Shown here piece after piece: positions 47,898-59,375 of a stretch of DNA of 64,000 nucleotides. Location of the stretch: positions 55,824,366 through 55,888,365 of the forward strand of contig OZ023262.1 in NCBI GenBank assembly GCA_964006375.1. The letters are read 5' to 3'. Both the position numbers and the translations under genes were made by a program. The stretch's first letter is position 1; every line of letters starts with the position of its first letter. This DNA comes from Tillus elongatus (lineage: Eukaryota; Arthropoda; Insecta; Coleoptera; Cleridae). The notes under the pieces were generated by a model. That model was given only the letters and a program-made list of their open reading frames with translations, was not told the origin of the DNA and made no database searches.

Positions 47898-50874
47898 TCA
47901 AGTTAAACATAGTATTAGGTTATCTAATCCTAACCCAGTATTTGTTAAGCCATATCGATTACCTGAAGCTCAAAAGCAAGAAGTCAAAAGACAAATTGAC
48001 GACTTGTTAAGACAAAAAATTATCCAGCCATCTTCCAGCCCGTGGAATAGCCCTGTCCTGATTGTTAACAAAAAATCAGATGCCAGTGGCAAACAAAAAT
48101 TTCGCATGGTCATAGACTATAGACGTCTTAATGAACAAACTATTGGTGATAAGTATCCTTTACCCAATATTTCGGAAATATTGGATAAATTAGGTCGTAG
48201 CCAGTATTATACCACTTTAGACTTAGCCTCAGGATATCATCAAATTGAAATGAATCCTGAAGATATGGAAAAAACTGCCTTCAGCTCTGAAGGGGGGCAC
48301 TATATGTACAGGCGTATGCCATTCGGGTTGAAGGGAGCGCCTAGTACCTTTCAAAGGGCTATGGATAATATCCTTAGGGGTATTCAAAATGAAAAATGTT
48401 TTACCTACCTTGATGACATCATAATTTTCAGTACTTCTTTGCAAGAACACATAGAAAGGTTGACAAATGTATTCGAAAGGTTAAGAAAGGCTAATTTAAA
48501 AATACAGCTTGACAAGAGTGAATTTTTAAAAAAGGAAGTAGCCTACCTCGGGCACATTATCACGTCCGAAGGCGTAAAACCAAATCCTGATAAAGTAAAG
48601 GCTGTAAGAGAATTCCCCATACCTAAAACAAGAAAAGAGATCAAAGGATTTCTAGGTCTTGTAGGGTACTACCGAAAATTTATTAAAGACTTCGGTAAAT
48701 TAACAAAACCATTGACTCGATGCTTAAAAAAAAATGCAACTATAGTTCATGATAGTAGTTTTATAGAAGCTTTCGAAACATGCAAAAATATATTAATGAA
48801 TGACCCCGTATTACAATACCCTGATTTCACAAAACCCTTTATACTCACTACGGATGCTTCCAATGTAGCCCTTGGAGCTGTCCTTTCTCAAGGGTCAGTA
48901 GGTAATGATAAACCTATTAGTTATGCTTCTCGTACCCTCAATGAAACAGAGCAGAGATACTCCACCATTGAACGGGAACTTCTTTCTATTGTTTGGGCCA
49001 CCAAATACTTCCGCCCCTATCTTTATGGTCGTAAGTTCTATATATATACTGACCACAGACCTTTAGTATGGCTTATGCAACTAAAGGAACCCAATTCAAA
49101 ATTAACACGTTGGCGTTTAAAACTCGAGGAATATGACTATGAAATAATTTATAAAAAAGGGTCTCTAAACTGCAACGCAGATTCCTTGTCCCGCATCCAA
49201 GTTCATGCTTTAGAGGATGCAGAAATTTCATCAATCGCTAATAATTTTGATGAGGACGAAAGACCTCTCCAAGATTTACAAAGGCAGCTCAACACCCCAA
49301 ATTTTGATGACGTTGTGCAACCAACTGAACCCGAATATATTCCGCCAATGAGCCCTCCAGAACTCTCTTTTATTCCAGTAGAAATTCCTAGCACCTCAAG
49401 CAACACTATTCCACCTATAAGCCGAACAGACAAAACAACACTTGAACAAAATAACGACTTACGAGACAGTGATCATTCACAAGTAAATGTAGAACCAAAA
49501 ATAGGTATTCAGATATCAGATGTTCCTATAGAAAAACAACTAAACCAATATTATATATCTCCCGTACATAATAATCCAAGACCAGTAAAACAACTAAAGG
49601 TTAACAATCAAAATAAATATTTGGTGCAAATCCCGAGAAATGATAATCGACAAGCAATCATAAATTTTCTAAAGGAATATACTACAATAGGCAAAAGGTA
49701 TTACTTTAATTTCGAAACAGAAAAATTATACCAAGATTTCTGTTCAGTGTATGTGGAAATATTTAACAACAATGCACCCATTATTATCAGTTGCCCCAAG
49801 CATCGTCTGCCCTTAGCCGACGATGAAGAGATTAACGAGGTAATTAGAAATTATCACGAGGGAAAAACTAACCATAGAGGTATAATAGAAACTATAAAAC
49901 AAATATCCAACAAGTATTACTTTCAAAAAATGCGTGAAAAAATAACGGCTTATATTAATGAATGTGAAATTTGCAAGCGAGCCAAGTACGATAGAAATCC
50001 ACCCAATATACCCTTAATGCTAACAGACACCCCTAGTAAACCCTTTCAGGTTATACATGCTGACACCTTTATAATAGAAAATCAAGTATTCTTAACAATC
50101 ATTGATACTTTCTCAAAATTAGGGACAGCAATACCTATAAGTAGTAAGAATCCGGTAGAAACTGCTAATGCATTCATACAGTATTTTACGTACTATGGCA
50201 CACCCGAACACATCATTATGGACAGTGGAACCGAATTTCGAACGGAAATCATCCAAAATCTTTTAGAGCTTCACAAAATTAAAATTCATTTTACTACACC
50301 TAAAAATCCAAATTCTAACGGTCCCATTGAAAGACTACACTCAACACTAATTGAACACGTTCGAATATTACGACAAACGTACACTAAAGACCCCATAAAA
50401 TATTTAATGAACTACGCCCTTCTGGCATACAACTCAACTATACATACATCTACAAATCACACCCCCTTAGAAATAACCTTTGGACACACCTCTAATAGGG
50501 ATATTTTCGATATAAATGATCATGAAAAGCTATTACAAGATTATCTAATATCGCACAAAAATAAATTAAAAATATTATATGAAAAGGTGAAAGAATTAAT
50601 AGAGAAAAATAAGCTTCGCTCCATTTCTAACGCTAATAATAGAACCAATGATACCGACTTATTTAGAGATCAAACACATGTATATACAAAAGTAGACAAA
50701 CGAAACAAGAATAACCCTAAATTTGACGGCCCCTACGAGGTTGTAAGCATATCTGACAAAAATATAATGACGTTAAGAAAAAACAAAAAATTGTCTAAAC
50801 GTCATTTACGAAATCTAAAACGACCTAATGTTTCAGGTCCATCTTCCTTATCCAAACCCAAGGACAAAGAATAA
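47873..50874 (+). CDS. pol: Errantivirus Pol: RT, RNase H, integrase
   Basis: Open for about 1000 codons (first internal Met codon context at 48004). RT has IDYRRLNEQT, TTLDLASGYHQIEM, RMPFGLKGAPSTF and the catalytic FTYLDDIIIFS. RNase H has LTTDASNVALGAVL, IERELLSIVW and YTDHRPLVW. Integrase has the HHCC finger (NYHEGKTNHRG, NECEICKRAKY) and the DDE core (IHADTFI, IIMDSGTEF, NSNGPIERLHS), then a GPY/F-like KFDGPYEV. All catalytic residues are present and no stop is seen. A linker rich in S/P/E (residues about 400-500 of the frame) separates RNase H and integrase. The end overlaps the probable env splice acceptor. Confidence 0.92.
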
Positions 50875-52556
50875 CATTAGACAAGATCAATGACAACCCC
50901 GGACTATTATCAATTAACATGGGCAAAATGCAAAATTCCATTGACAAATGGACCATTATTCGAGTAATCCCTTTAACACCACTTCTCAATGGGTTTCGTT
51001 CCATAGATAAACAGTCCCAAGATATCCATGACATTATTCACAATTCCACACATTCTAATCTTTATCAAAACGAGATACAAAATTACCAAAATATCCTTTC
51101 CCATCAAATTGTGGAGACACAAAAAATATTTAACCAAATTATACCCTCTAATAATAATCGTAATAAAAGAGGACTAGTTAATGCTGTAGGTGCAATCATA
51201 AAGACCTTAACAGGCAACATGGACGCAGACGATGCAGAACGTTATGATACGGCAATTTCTCAATTAACATCAAATCAAGACAAAATTAAAACAATAGTTG
51301 ATAATCAAATCATGTTAACAGAACAGGCCATAGAAAAATTTGATAAAACCATATCCTCGGTCATTTTAAACCAAAACAAAATTGAGGAACGTTTGCAGTT
51401 GATCACTTTAGGTTTCGAACAGGAAAAAATTAATAACGAACACATAATGCGTCTGCAGATGGTGTATATACAATTGATTACAGAAATCATTAATATTAAA
51501 AGCATTTTAAGCACATTAGTTAACGCAATAACTTTTGCAAGATTAGAAACAATGCATCCATCCATATTAGAACCTGAAGACTTACTAATAGAACTTAAAA
51601 GAATGGAGAGTTTTGTAACCAATCTCCCCTATAAGCTTGATGCAAATAATGTAGCTTTATACGAGGAGGTGTCAATAATTAAGTGTTACTACAAAAATTA
51701 TACTTTAGTGTTTGCTATTGAAATTCCATTAGTAGAATCTAAACATTATAACTATTACCACCTTTATGCATTTCCTGTGAAACAAGGTCCTAGTCAAAAT
51801 TATACCGTCATCATCCCTCAATCCAAATACCTAGCCCTTAACGATGAAAGCTATAACTTACAAAACACACTATGCCAAGAAGTCAGCCCTGGAGACTACT
51901 TATGCAGAGGTCAAACGATGAATCAGATCAGTAATAGCAGCCCTTGTGAAGTCCAATTGGTCAAGTTCACCACCAGATACGAAACTTGCGAACACCACCC
52001 AGTCAACATACAGCAGATGAAGAGCCAGAAGATAAGTGCAAACAAATGGATAATGGTATTCCCCCGTGAAAGTACAGCACACCAACGATGCCGTAGCCGA
52101 CAAGAAACCACAAATCTAGAAGGAAGCTACTTGGTTCAAATCCCCGAAGGATGTCAAATGACAGTAAATAAGCAAATGTTCTCCCCATCTCACAATGAGA
52201 TAGTATCTACCTACCACATCCAACTACCCAAGTTGAAGCTTACCAACTTTCAGCTACAAGAGGTAGTAAATACAGCCCCAATCAAATTAGAATCAATAGA
52301 TCTGGATGAATTACAAAAAACAAAGCATCAACTACAACACCAACGGTCATTATTGAATGCAGTTCAACATCCGAAAGTAAGCCTGTCTACTAGCATCTGG
52401 ACCATCCTGTTGTACGTGATTGTTGCCCTGATAGCAGTCTATGCTTTATGGAGACTAAGAAAACCAACCAAAGAACCAAGATCCAACACCAACCAACAAC
52501 AACAAAGATGCCCCATGGAAGAAATCCCCCTGGAGAATATCACTTTGAAAATTTAG
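50829..52556 (+). CDS. env: Errantivirus Env, fusion glycoprotein
   Basis: From the ATG at 50919 there are 545 codons, but the frame is open back to 50829. TTTCAG at 50831-50836 could be the acceptor of the spliced env mRNA, with SIFLIQTQGQRITLDKIN supplying the start of the protein. The furin-type site RNKR (residues 81-84) is followed by the hydrophobic GLVNAVGAIIKTLTGNMD fusion peptide, as in baculovirus F and errantiviral Env. A long heptad region, a cysteine-bearing ectodomain and a membrane anchor near residues 489-511 (TILLYVIVALIAVYALW) follow, then a short cytoplasmic tail. The frame is intact. Confidence 0.9.
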   Translation, partial: CFRSIFLIQTQGQRITLDKINDNPGLLSINMGKMQNSIDKWTIIRVIPLTPLLNGFRSIDKQSQDIHDIIHNSTHSNLYQNEIQNYQNILSHQIVETQKIFNQIIPSNNNRNKRGLVNAVGAIIKTLTGNMDADDAERYDTAISQLTSNQDKIKTIVDNQIMLTEQAIEKFDKTISSVILNQNKIEERLQLITLGFEQEKINNEHIMRLQMVYIQLITEIINIKSILSTLVNAITFARLETMHPSILEPEDLLIELKRMESFVTNLPYKLDANNVALYEEVSIIKCYYKNYTLVFAIEIPLVESKHYNYYHLYAFPVKQGPSQNYTVIIPQSKYLALNDESYNLQNTLCQEVSPGDYLCRGQTMNQISNSSPCEVQLVKFTTRYETCEHHPVNIQQMKSQKISANKWIMVFPRESTAHQRCRSRQETTNLEGSYLVQIPEGCQMTVNKQMFSPSHNEIVSTYHIQLPKLKLTNFQLQEVVNTAPIKLESIDLDELQKTKHQLQHQRSLLNAVQHPKVSLSTSIWTILLYVIVALIAVYALWRLRKPTKEPRSNTNQQQQRCPMEEIPLENITLKI

Positions 52557-52587
52557 TTTCCCTAAATTTTCTATCTGGCCCCGGAGG

Positions 52588-52929
52588 AGTTATGGTTGCA
52601 CCACCCGGTATACTACACACACCAAGGCTACTGTCAGCACATATGGGTACGTTGCGCTACACCGGCTTTTCCGTCGACTCAGCGTCCGGTTGAAGTGCAG
52701 CGACATTACCGAGGGGAAATTGATCAGCAATTAATAGTCTATAAATATATGTCGAACATTAATATTCAACAGTTAGTCTTTGCCATCCAGCCTTAATGGT
52801 ATTAGATTACTCATATGTATTTTATTGTAATTTTTATATTATTTAAATTTTAATATATATATCGTTGTACTGTAACTTCAAGTAAATAAATTTAACTTTA
52901 TGAAGTTCAATTGAAGTACAACTCTAAGT
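52588..52929 (+). repeat. 3' LTR of the errantivirus
   Basis: Reads the same as 44910-45251 throughout. A short purine-rich tract (GGAGG) precedes it and CGCG follows. Confidence 0.92.
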
Positions 52930-53221
52930 CGCGTGTTGCTACTAAGGTCTACTTTGACCAACGATACCACGCAACATGAACCTTATGTACTTTATTACGC
53001 AATGGTCAACAATCGCAATAAGTTTTAAAACATAAGTCAAATATCACACCAAAACATACACGATTACAAACTTTTATTATCAATTACAGACTCTTACGTG
53101 TTGTCGTTATTAATAAAATACCTCTGTGCGGCGACATACACTCCGTAAAAAGTTTGAAAACTCGAACTATGTAACGACCACAAAACAAAACACTATTTAT
53201 TCATTCAACAATTTTGATTCG

Positions 53222-53239
53222 GCCCCACGTTGGGCGCCA
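53222..53239 (-). other. Primer binding site of the deleted Gypsy element
   Basis: Minus strand TGGCGCCCAACGTGGGGC, one base inside the 5' LTR. TGGCGCCC is a standard retroelement primer-binding start; the tRNA is not assigned. Confidence 0.7.
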
Positions 53240-53240
53240 G

Positions 53241-53426
53241 TGTGGATTAAATATTGTCTTTATTAGACTAATAAGCCGATATATGTACAAGAATAATAGG
53301 ATTTGTCTGTTTACTTATTTACACAAGGGCATAACACAAACATCCGTCACTTATCACATCTCAGTTCCAACTACTCTTCTTCACTGACACAGGGTTGTCA
53401 AATCCAAAATTTTTCTCCGCGCTACA
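53241..53426 (-). repeat. 5' LTR of the deleted Gypsy element
   Basis: Begins TGTAGCGCGGAGAAAAATTT on the minus strand, ends AATCCACA, then one base and the primer binding site. At 186 bp it is short for Gypsy. Confidence 0.85.
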
Positions 53427-53429
53427 TCA

Positions 53430-53535
53430 TTATTATTAAGAAAATTCACTAATAGAGAGGTATCGATGGTAAATTTTTGAAAAATGTTTTCAAATGAGCG
53501 CGAATTAGGGCCCCTAGAACCAAAATCAGTAGAAA

Positions 53536-53616
<81 letters not shown>

Positions 53617-53640
53617 CATAGAACAGAAAACTATCCAAGA
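53430..53640 (+). repeat. (TA)n element fragment
   Basis: AAAATTCACTAATAGAGAGG, GAGCGCGAATTAGGGCCCC, then TA run 53539-53613. The right arm is missing. Confidence 0.7.
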
Positions 53641-54167
53641 GGGCATTCCTTATCGTGAAAATATATTTAATATTATTTTTATATTATAATAGTTATAGGA
53701 AAATTCGCTAGCATAAATCCAAATAATATCTTTTATAATTAAGTAGGTCGCATAGAAATTATAATTATTGACCTGGAATTGCTCATATTACATGTTTAGA
53801 TAAATAATAAACAAGTTGGAATTGCAGGGTACAGTATAAGGAATGCTGACTGATGAGGTTTGCAATTTGTGAATTATGTAGACCAAGCAAGGTTATAAGT
53901 AGTGTTGTTGGTAAACACCAGAGAGACTTTTGCTTTGAAAATGTAGAGACTAATATCAGAAACTTTTTGATTTTAATTATGTAGAGATAAGTAGAGACTT
54001 TGACGTAAGATTTGATTAGGTAAAGATTTTGTCGGTTGTAAATTCATTTAGTTAAATTAGTTGTAATAATTGTTGAATTTTATTTTATTTATTAAATTTT
54101 ATTACATCGTTACCATGTCAAAATTATCCTAGTTCTAAAAGTTACTCCCTTATTATCCTCCGCTCCG

Positions 54168-54168
<1 letters not shown>
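53641..54168. other. No recognisable feature
   Basis: AT-rich, no supported gene. Confidence 0.4.
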
Positions 54169-54247
<79 letters not shown>

Positions 54248-54530
54248 CCAACCGACAACTCAAAAAGTACTTCACCAATCAAAATTAAATTTAGCAATTC
54301 CATTCATTTTGCTAATGGCTTGGACGAGTTCGTTAGACAGTTTTGACACACACATACTTTCAGAAAAAAATGCGAAAAACTATTTGAAAACGCAATATCT
54401 TTTAAATTACTAGAAGTATAAAACTAAAACTTTTCACGCACGTAGATATCGTATCAGTGGTCCTACCAAATTTGAACTTAATCGGTTCAGTAAATTATGA
54501 GTTATAACCAAATAAAAAATAAATAATTTA
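54169..54530 (+). repeat. (TA)n element copy, diverged
   Basis: TA run 54169-54243, then GTATCCAACCGACAACTCAAAA and GCTTGGACGAGTTCGTTAG. The subtype arm resembles that at 10700-10860 and 27490-27610. Confidence 0.65.
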
Positions 54531-55250
54531 CGATATAACCTGAAATTACCTCTGAATGGGTGCCTATAATGTTAGACAAGGTCAGATAAATATATCGGGG
54601 TTACGCTGCTATTGCAAACAAATGCTCCAAATTAAACGAACATGCTACAAAAATTTGTCACAAACAATCAGCGGGGTGGCCATTTGTCAAAACTGTCATC
54701 TGAATTTGAAAATAACAGAAAAATATATAGAAATAAATAAAACGTTTAAAGAAAGTGGTTCAATTTGCTTAACGTCAATAATCTAGAACCACGTATAAAT
54801 ATTAAGTTTCCCATTCTTCAGGGTACTTCAAACACATCGCCGTCTCCTACTTAAATCTGACAACGCCAGTGAGCTATTTATCATTGTCATTTGTTATTTT
54901 GCAAACTGACAAGTAGGGGGGAGTCGAATTGGAGGTCATCATCATCTTCTTCTTCTTCTTTGTTTACAGACGTCATAAACAAATAATAAGAGAAAGATAA
55001 CCGCGACATCGACTCAGCTAATATCTTAGAATCTTAGAAAAAGGTACTTTTTGTTTACTTTTAGTTTTTATTGAATTTTCATTATTATTTCTTCATGTCG
55101 TATATGGAAAATTTAAGATAAATGAAACTACATAATATCATGCAGTAGTTTAATCTATGCCTATAAACATATGTTCAGTGTAAGTTATTAAAATTTTAAT
55201 TTAAAAACTTTGTATTGCTTATATTTATTTATTTCATTTAAAAAAATTAT
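54531..55250. other. No recognisable gene
   Basis: A 76-codon plus-strand frame at 54556 with two CxxC-like pairs has no recognisable domain. Nothing else supported. Confidence 0.35.
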
Positions 55251-55960
55251 GGATACAACAGTTGTGGTATCGAATTTTCGTAAAAATATTTCAAATGGTG
55301 ATAATTAAATTTTCCATTAAACTAGAATCTTGAGCTTTGATACATGCTAAAGCTAAAACTCATATAAAAGCAGCGTGGGTACTAAAATTAAAAAATAACA
55401 CAATAAGCTTCACAGGCAACGATGCATTTGTTTTAGAATACCATTTTTGTTATTTTGTTTGCAGAAACTGTTTCGATTGAGTGGACTAAAACGGATCATC
55501 CAAGCGACTAATAAGGAAAAATACTTGCCACGTTTATAATTTGGCAGATACATTCGTTTTGTAAATAAAAATTAAATATTCGGTAAATTTGCAGATTAGC
55601 ACATGGGGGCTTTTTAGAAAAAAAATTCAGAAACATGCCTACATCTCCTTCTGGATGCACAAACCATAAGAAATATTTCTTGAAAACAGACCCAAAGAAA
55701 GTCACGGGACCAGGAGTGAATAGGGGTGTTGCATTTTGCAGCTATACCTCCTTAACATTCTGTTTATCCCGCCCGGAATCCCCATATTTACCACAGGTCC
55801 CGTCACTTTCTTGCGGGTTGTTCCCAAGAAACTTTTCTTGTTTACATTGTTATTGTTTATGCATTGAGGGTGGTTGTATGCAGGCAAAATGGAAAGGGGA
55901 CTCTCTGCGACAAAGCAGCGAACCAAGATTTTCAATTTATGTTTAAATTCTTACTCCAAT
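55251..55960. repeat. Relics of the large TGCGTC-family element and of the fold-back
   Basis: 55251-55570 matches the internal part of 25855-26160 (CATTTTTGTTATTTTGTTTGC, GACTAAAACGGATCATCC). 55580-55950 matches one arm of the fold-back at 37105-37965 (GTCACGGGACCAGGAG, GAGGGTGGTTGTATGCA). Confidence 0.65.
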
Positions 55961-56082
55961 ACATTTTTTAAAATATTGTTCCAAAAATGAAATTTAGGTT
56001 GCCTTGTTTGTCAGTCTTACATAGAGAGCTACAATGTTTCAGCATTTTCAAAAAGTGTGGATACAGCAACAGTCAATAAGTG

Positions 56083-56664
56083 TTGTAAAAGGTCTGGGTG
56101 CAGCAAACACATTATGGTAGAGATTTTTTGTAAAAATATTTGAAATCCGATAACTCAATTTCCTATTAAGCTAGAGTCTTCAACCTTGAACCATAGTAAC
56201 ACCTATGTAAACGCAGCCTAGGTACTAAATTACATAATGAGCTTCGTGGATAACTATAAGTTGGTTGTAAAAAACATTTTTTGTTGTTTTGTTTGCAAAA
56301 ACTAGTTCGATTGGGTTGACTAAAACAAAACCATAGAAGCAATTAAAAGGAAAAATACCTGCCATATTTATGATTTAACAGGTATATTCCCCTTGTATAT
56401 AATACATTTTTTTCTAGAAAACTTTTGTGACTTTAATGACATTTGTAACACCTTTTTTAAAGAGACTTGCAGTACTTACATATATCTCTGCCAAACTATA
56501 ATTTTCTAGCTCCGTGGAAATTAGAAACTATTCAAATAATCGGTAATTGGGACCTCTAAAACCGGTCTCCCAGGTTCATTTAAATTTAAAGAATTAGTCT
56601 TAATAATATACCTTACTAATAGTGTACAATTCTTATGAAAATTCACTACTTGCTGCCTCCCGAG
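56083..56664. repeat. Large-subtype TGCGTC-family element, compact copy
   Basis: Left terminus GTCTGGGTGCAGCAAACAC (56095), right end TTCTTATGAAAATTCACTAC joined to TTGCTGCCTCCCG. The interior matches 25310-26390. It abuts a piggyBac fragment. Confidence 0.7.
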
Positions 56665-56671
56665 CATTTTT

Positions 56672-56960
56672 TTTATAATTCAACCAAAGGGGGAGTTGAT
56701 ATCGCAGATAAACTTTCAGCTAATTATAATATTTCTAGAAATATAGTCATCGTTGGCCGAAAAACTACATCGAGAACGAAAAAGGCCCCTTCCTATCCAC
56801 AAGCCGAGAAGACCCGCTGCAGTCTGGGTTAGAAAGGAATTCCCGTTGCAACAAAACCTAAGTTGATTTCGAAAGCAAAAAACACCAAAGCTGGCACTAC
56901 AAGGCAACCAAAACCAAAGAAGGTAAACAAAAACGCAACACCTTCACCCAACAAAAAGTA
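56672..56960 (+). pseudogene. piggyBac transposase fragment
   Basis: Reads FYNSTKGGVDIADKLSANYN then SRN, the block containing the last part of the piggyBac DDE core. After that the frame diverges (RTKKAPSYPQAEKTRC) and I recognise nothing to 56960. The upstream part is missing, replaced by the adjoining element. Confidence 0.6.
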
Positions 56961-58190
56961 AACGATTAAATGTTCTTTTTCCAGTAAAAAATATCGGGTA
57001 CGCGGTATTTAAAAAATAATTTACCAGAAGCAGATGACATCACGGAGGATGAAAGATGACAGCTTGTATTTGGCCATTAGTAAACGAAAATAATGCTGCA
57101 AATTAAATCGTCACTTCCACATAGCTGTGATAATTTAATCTCCTCAGAAAGGCATTCTCATGAAATGAATTTAGGTTCCATGGCTTGACCACAAAGCAAA
57201 TATTCGTATTCGTATCCATAAACTTCTGTATCGTTATATTGCTCCATTTTTAATAGTAAAGTGTCAGTTTCCCCAATCAACCCACCATTTCTTCCCTTTT
57301 TTCTGAAGCGATCTTACTCACAAATAATCCAGATTATCAGGTTGTGAACAACCTGTGCACCAAATTTGATGTCGATTACAAAACAATTTAATATTTCACC
57401 TATACGTGATCAACCCCCAGTTGCGGACGATTATGTAAATCAGATACAGCGGATATTCTCCCTTCAAAATAATGCAATAATATTTTTGAAATAGCTATAT
57501 TTTTGAAAGTATAGAGTAACTAGAATGACACCTTTCCTGTAGCTAGAAATGGTGTAAATAAACTTTTGTTGTCAATTATAAGTAATTCGGTTCACAAAAT
57601 TTGGAGTTTTTTCCAAATTAAAAATCAAATCTGAAAGACATGAATTGAAACCACTTTAAAGTCCAATGCCTGATAGATACATAGCAGTCAGCTGGCATGC
57701 GCAGAATGACGTCTATTACAGCATAAATCAAAATTCAACGATAATCAAACAATAAAAATAACACGCGAAAAAAATACCAACCGCACTAGCGATCGAGAAA
57801 TCTCAGCCAGTAAACTTTCGAACACCTACTAAATCGTTTGTCCACAATTACAACTGTGGAATGGCAGATATGTAAATGCAACGACGTTATGCATTCCATT
57901 CATACGTTCCTAAATGTCATTAAAAGAATACGAGAAGATACGAAAGAATGAAAGAAATCAGCTCACGTCTTTATGATAGTTATTTTAAAACAGTTTGTTT
58001 TTTTAACTTTAGACTTAAAAATAAGACCACGTCTAAGATCGAAACAGTGGACCGGCGAATTATCAAGTCATAATTCAATTACTTTTGTAATTAACTGTTT
58101 ACTTACGTTTACTTTTAGGATACAATATAAAATTTTCTGGGACAGCAAGTTGCCATCTATATAAATACCACGTTTACAAACAATTTGTTA
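56961..58190. other. No gene; contains a dispersed repeat copy
   Basis: 57495-57830 is the copy of the repeat at 10862-11200 (GAGTTTTTTCCAAATTAAAAAT). The rest shows nothing supported. Confidence 0.45.
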
Positions 58191-58195
58191 GCTAC

Positions 58196-58252
58196 CGTCC
58201 ATGGTTCAGTGGTGGAATGCCTGCCTGACACAGGGGCGACCCGGGTTTGTTT
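58196..58252 (+). other. tRNA-Gly-like relic
   Basis: CATGGTTCAGTGGTGGAATGC, CCTGACACAGG and GGCGACCCGGGTTTG resemble tRNA-Gly D-arm, anticodon region and T-arm start. It breaks off in the B box, so it is not a working tRNA; a SINE head is possible. Confidence 0.45.
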
Positions 58253-58259
58253 GTAATGT

Positions 58260-59375
58260 AAACCTGTACCAAATTTGGTGGGTATACCTTTGTTTGTGTA
58301 CCTTTACTTTTAGACCCGCCCGTAGAATTTAACTTTGAAATTATAAAGATTGCGTAAAATGTTAGGCTTCAAATTCATTCTAATTGTCCGAAATTAGAGA
58401 GTAACAGAATGTTAAGATTTTAAAAGTGATTTATTTTTGTGTATAGAAAATATTTTTCAGAATTATGTATGTGCCATATCTTTGTGTTAACACTATGAAA
58501 ATTACAAGCATCTAAGAAAAAAAATGCAAAAATAAAACAAGATTGCACAGTGTGTACTATTAATAACATGTATCAGCTTTATTACATACTATTAGTGTAA
58601 ATAATAGCTAGAATCAGACTGTACAAGCTGAGTTATGACCGTCTGTCAGATCTAAGACAGGCTGTGAGATACCGACCTGAGTTAGATGGTGCAGAATGCA
58701 GGTAAAGGCAAGACCTACGTAAATGTAATAATGGTGCAATATTTCGCAAACACTTTCAATACACTCGTTTTATGCAATTTCGCAATGGAGTGGCACGCCT
58801 ACGTTATACCTACTTCATTGTTCATATCATTTCGCGCCCATACCTTGATTGGAGGTGTGCTATTTTCTTACACCTTTCAGCAGACAAAAAGTTTATTGCA
58901 AACTAAAAACAAGTCGCGACGCAGCAACTGGCTTATAGTAGTGAATTTTCATAAGTTTTGGAATACATAATAACGTAGCTTATCTCCTATGAATGTCATT
59001 GGACCCTGTTTAAACTTATTTACTTTAACTTTAAGTAGCTAATTTTTATAAGGAATTCGTTCCAAAACACCTAAATTGTTTCTATGAAATCAAAACGAAA
59101 AGTCAAATCATGTGACATTCTGTTGGTTAGAAACGCTAATAACGATCACTAAATAATTTGCTATATCCATGTTTGTTTATTCTATTTAACTTTATACCGC
59201 AGTGTAATGTCCCTTTCTAACAACAAGGACTATAGTGCACGGTTTTTTGCAAATTTATTTCCGGAGAAACTTGGATTACAATTAATCAACAAAACTCAAT
59301 TTCGGAACATTGCATTTGTAGTCCTATGACAATATACGAGTTAAATGTCATAAAAATAAATTGATGAGTTTCAAA
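58260..59375. other. No gene; one TGCGTC-family terminus
   Basis: GACGCAGCAACTGGCTTATAGTAG at 58918 marks one end of a repeat copy. Nothing else supported. Confidence 0.45.

Larger units (their letters stand above)
44910..52929 (+). mobile_element. Errantivirus (Gypsy-type endogenous retrovirus with env), young
   Basis: Identical-looking LTRs (about 342 bp), a TGGCGCAGTCG primer binding site, gag, pol and env in order, and a perfect 4-bp CGCG duplication (44906-44909 and 52930-52933). CGCG fits the alternating pyrimidine-purine targets of errantiviruses. The empty site is continuous leader sequence of the Gypsy element on the other strand. The only lesion I see is one indel in pol near 47870. 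Errantiviruses move between germline cells and sometimes individuals using the fusion protein Env. Confidence 0.92.
41906..53426 (-). mobile_element. Gypsy element, internally deleted and split by an errantivirus
   Basis: LTRs of about 185 bp (41906-42090 and 53241-53426; TGTAGCG...CCACA on the minus strand) enclose a leader, gag, protease and the integrase C-terminus. RT, RNase H and the integrase core are absent. A full errantivirus (44910-52929) interrupts the leader. The LTRs differ at about five places. Without the insert the element is about 3.5 kb. No matching target duplication is visible (TATAT against TCATT). Confidence 0.85.

Noticed and set aside
49203..49433. Frames antisense to errantivirus pol and env (49203, 50825, 51305, 51900-52188)
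   Set aside because: Shadows of strong coding sequence on the plus strand.
41896..53430. Target-site duplication for the outer Gypsy element
   Set aside because: TATAT on one side and TCATT on the other do not match, so the ends may have been rearranged.
54556..54786. 76-codon frame with CxxC-like pairs
   Set aside because: Cysteine spacing fits no zinc-binding family I know and the surroundings are repeat debris.
58196..58252. Possible functional tRNA-Gly gene
   Set aside because: The B box is interrupted and no acceptor stem can be paired; kept only as a relic.
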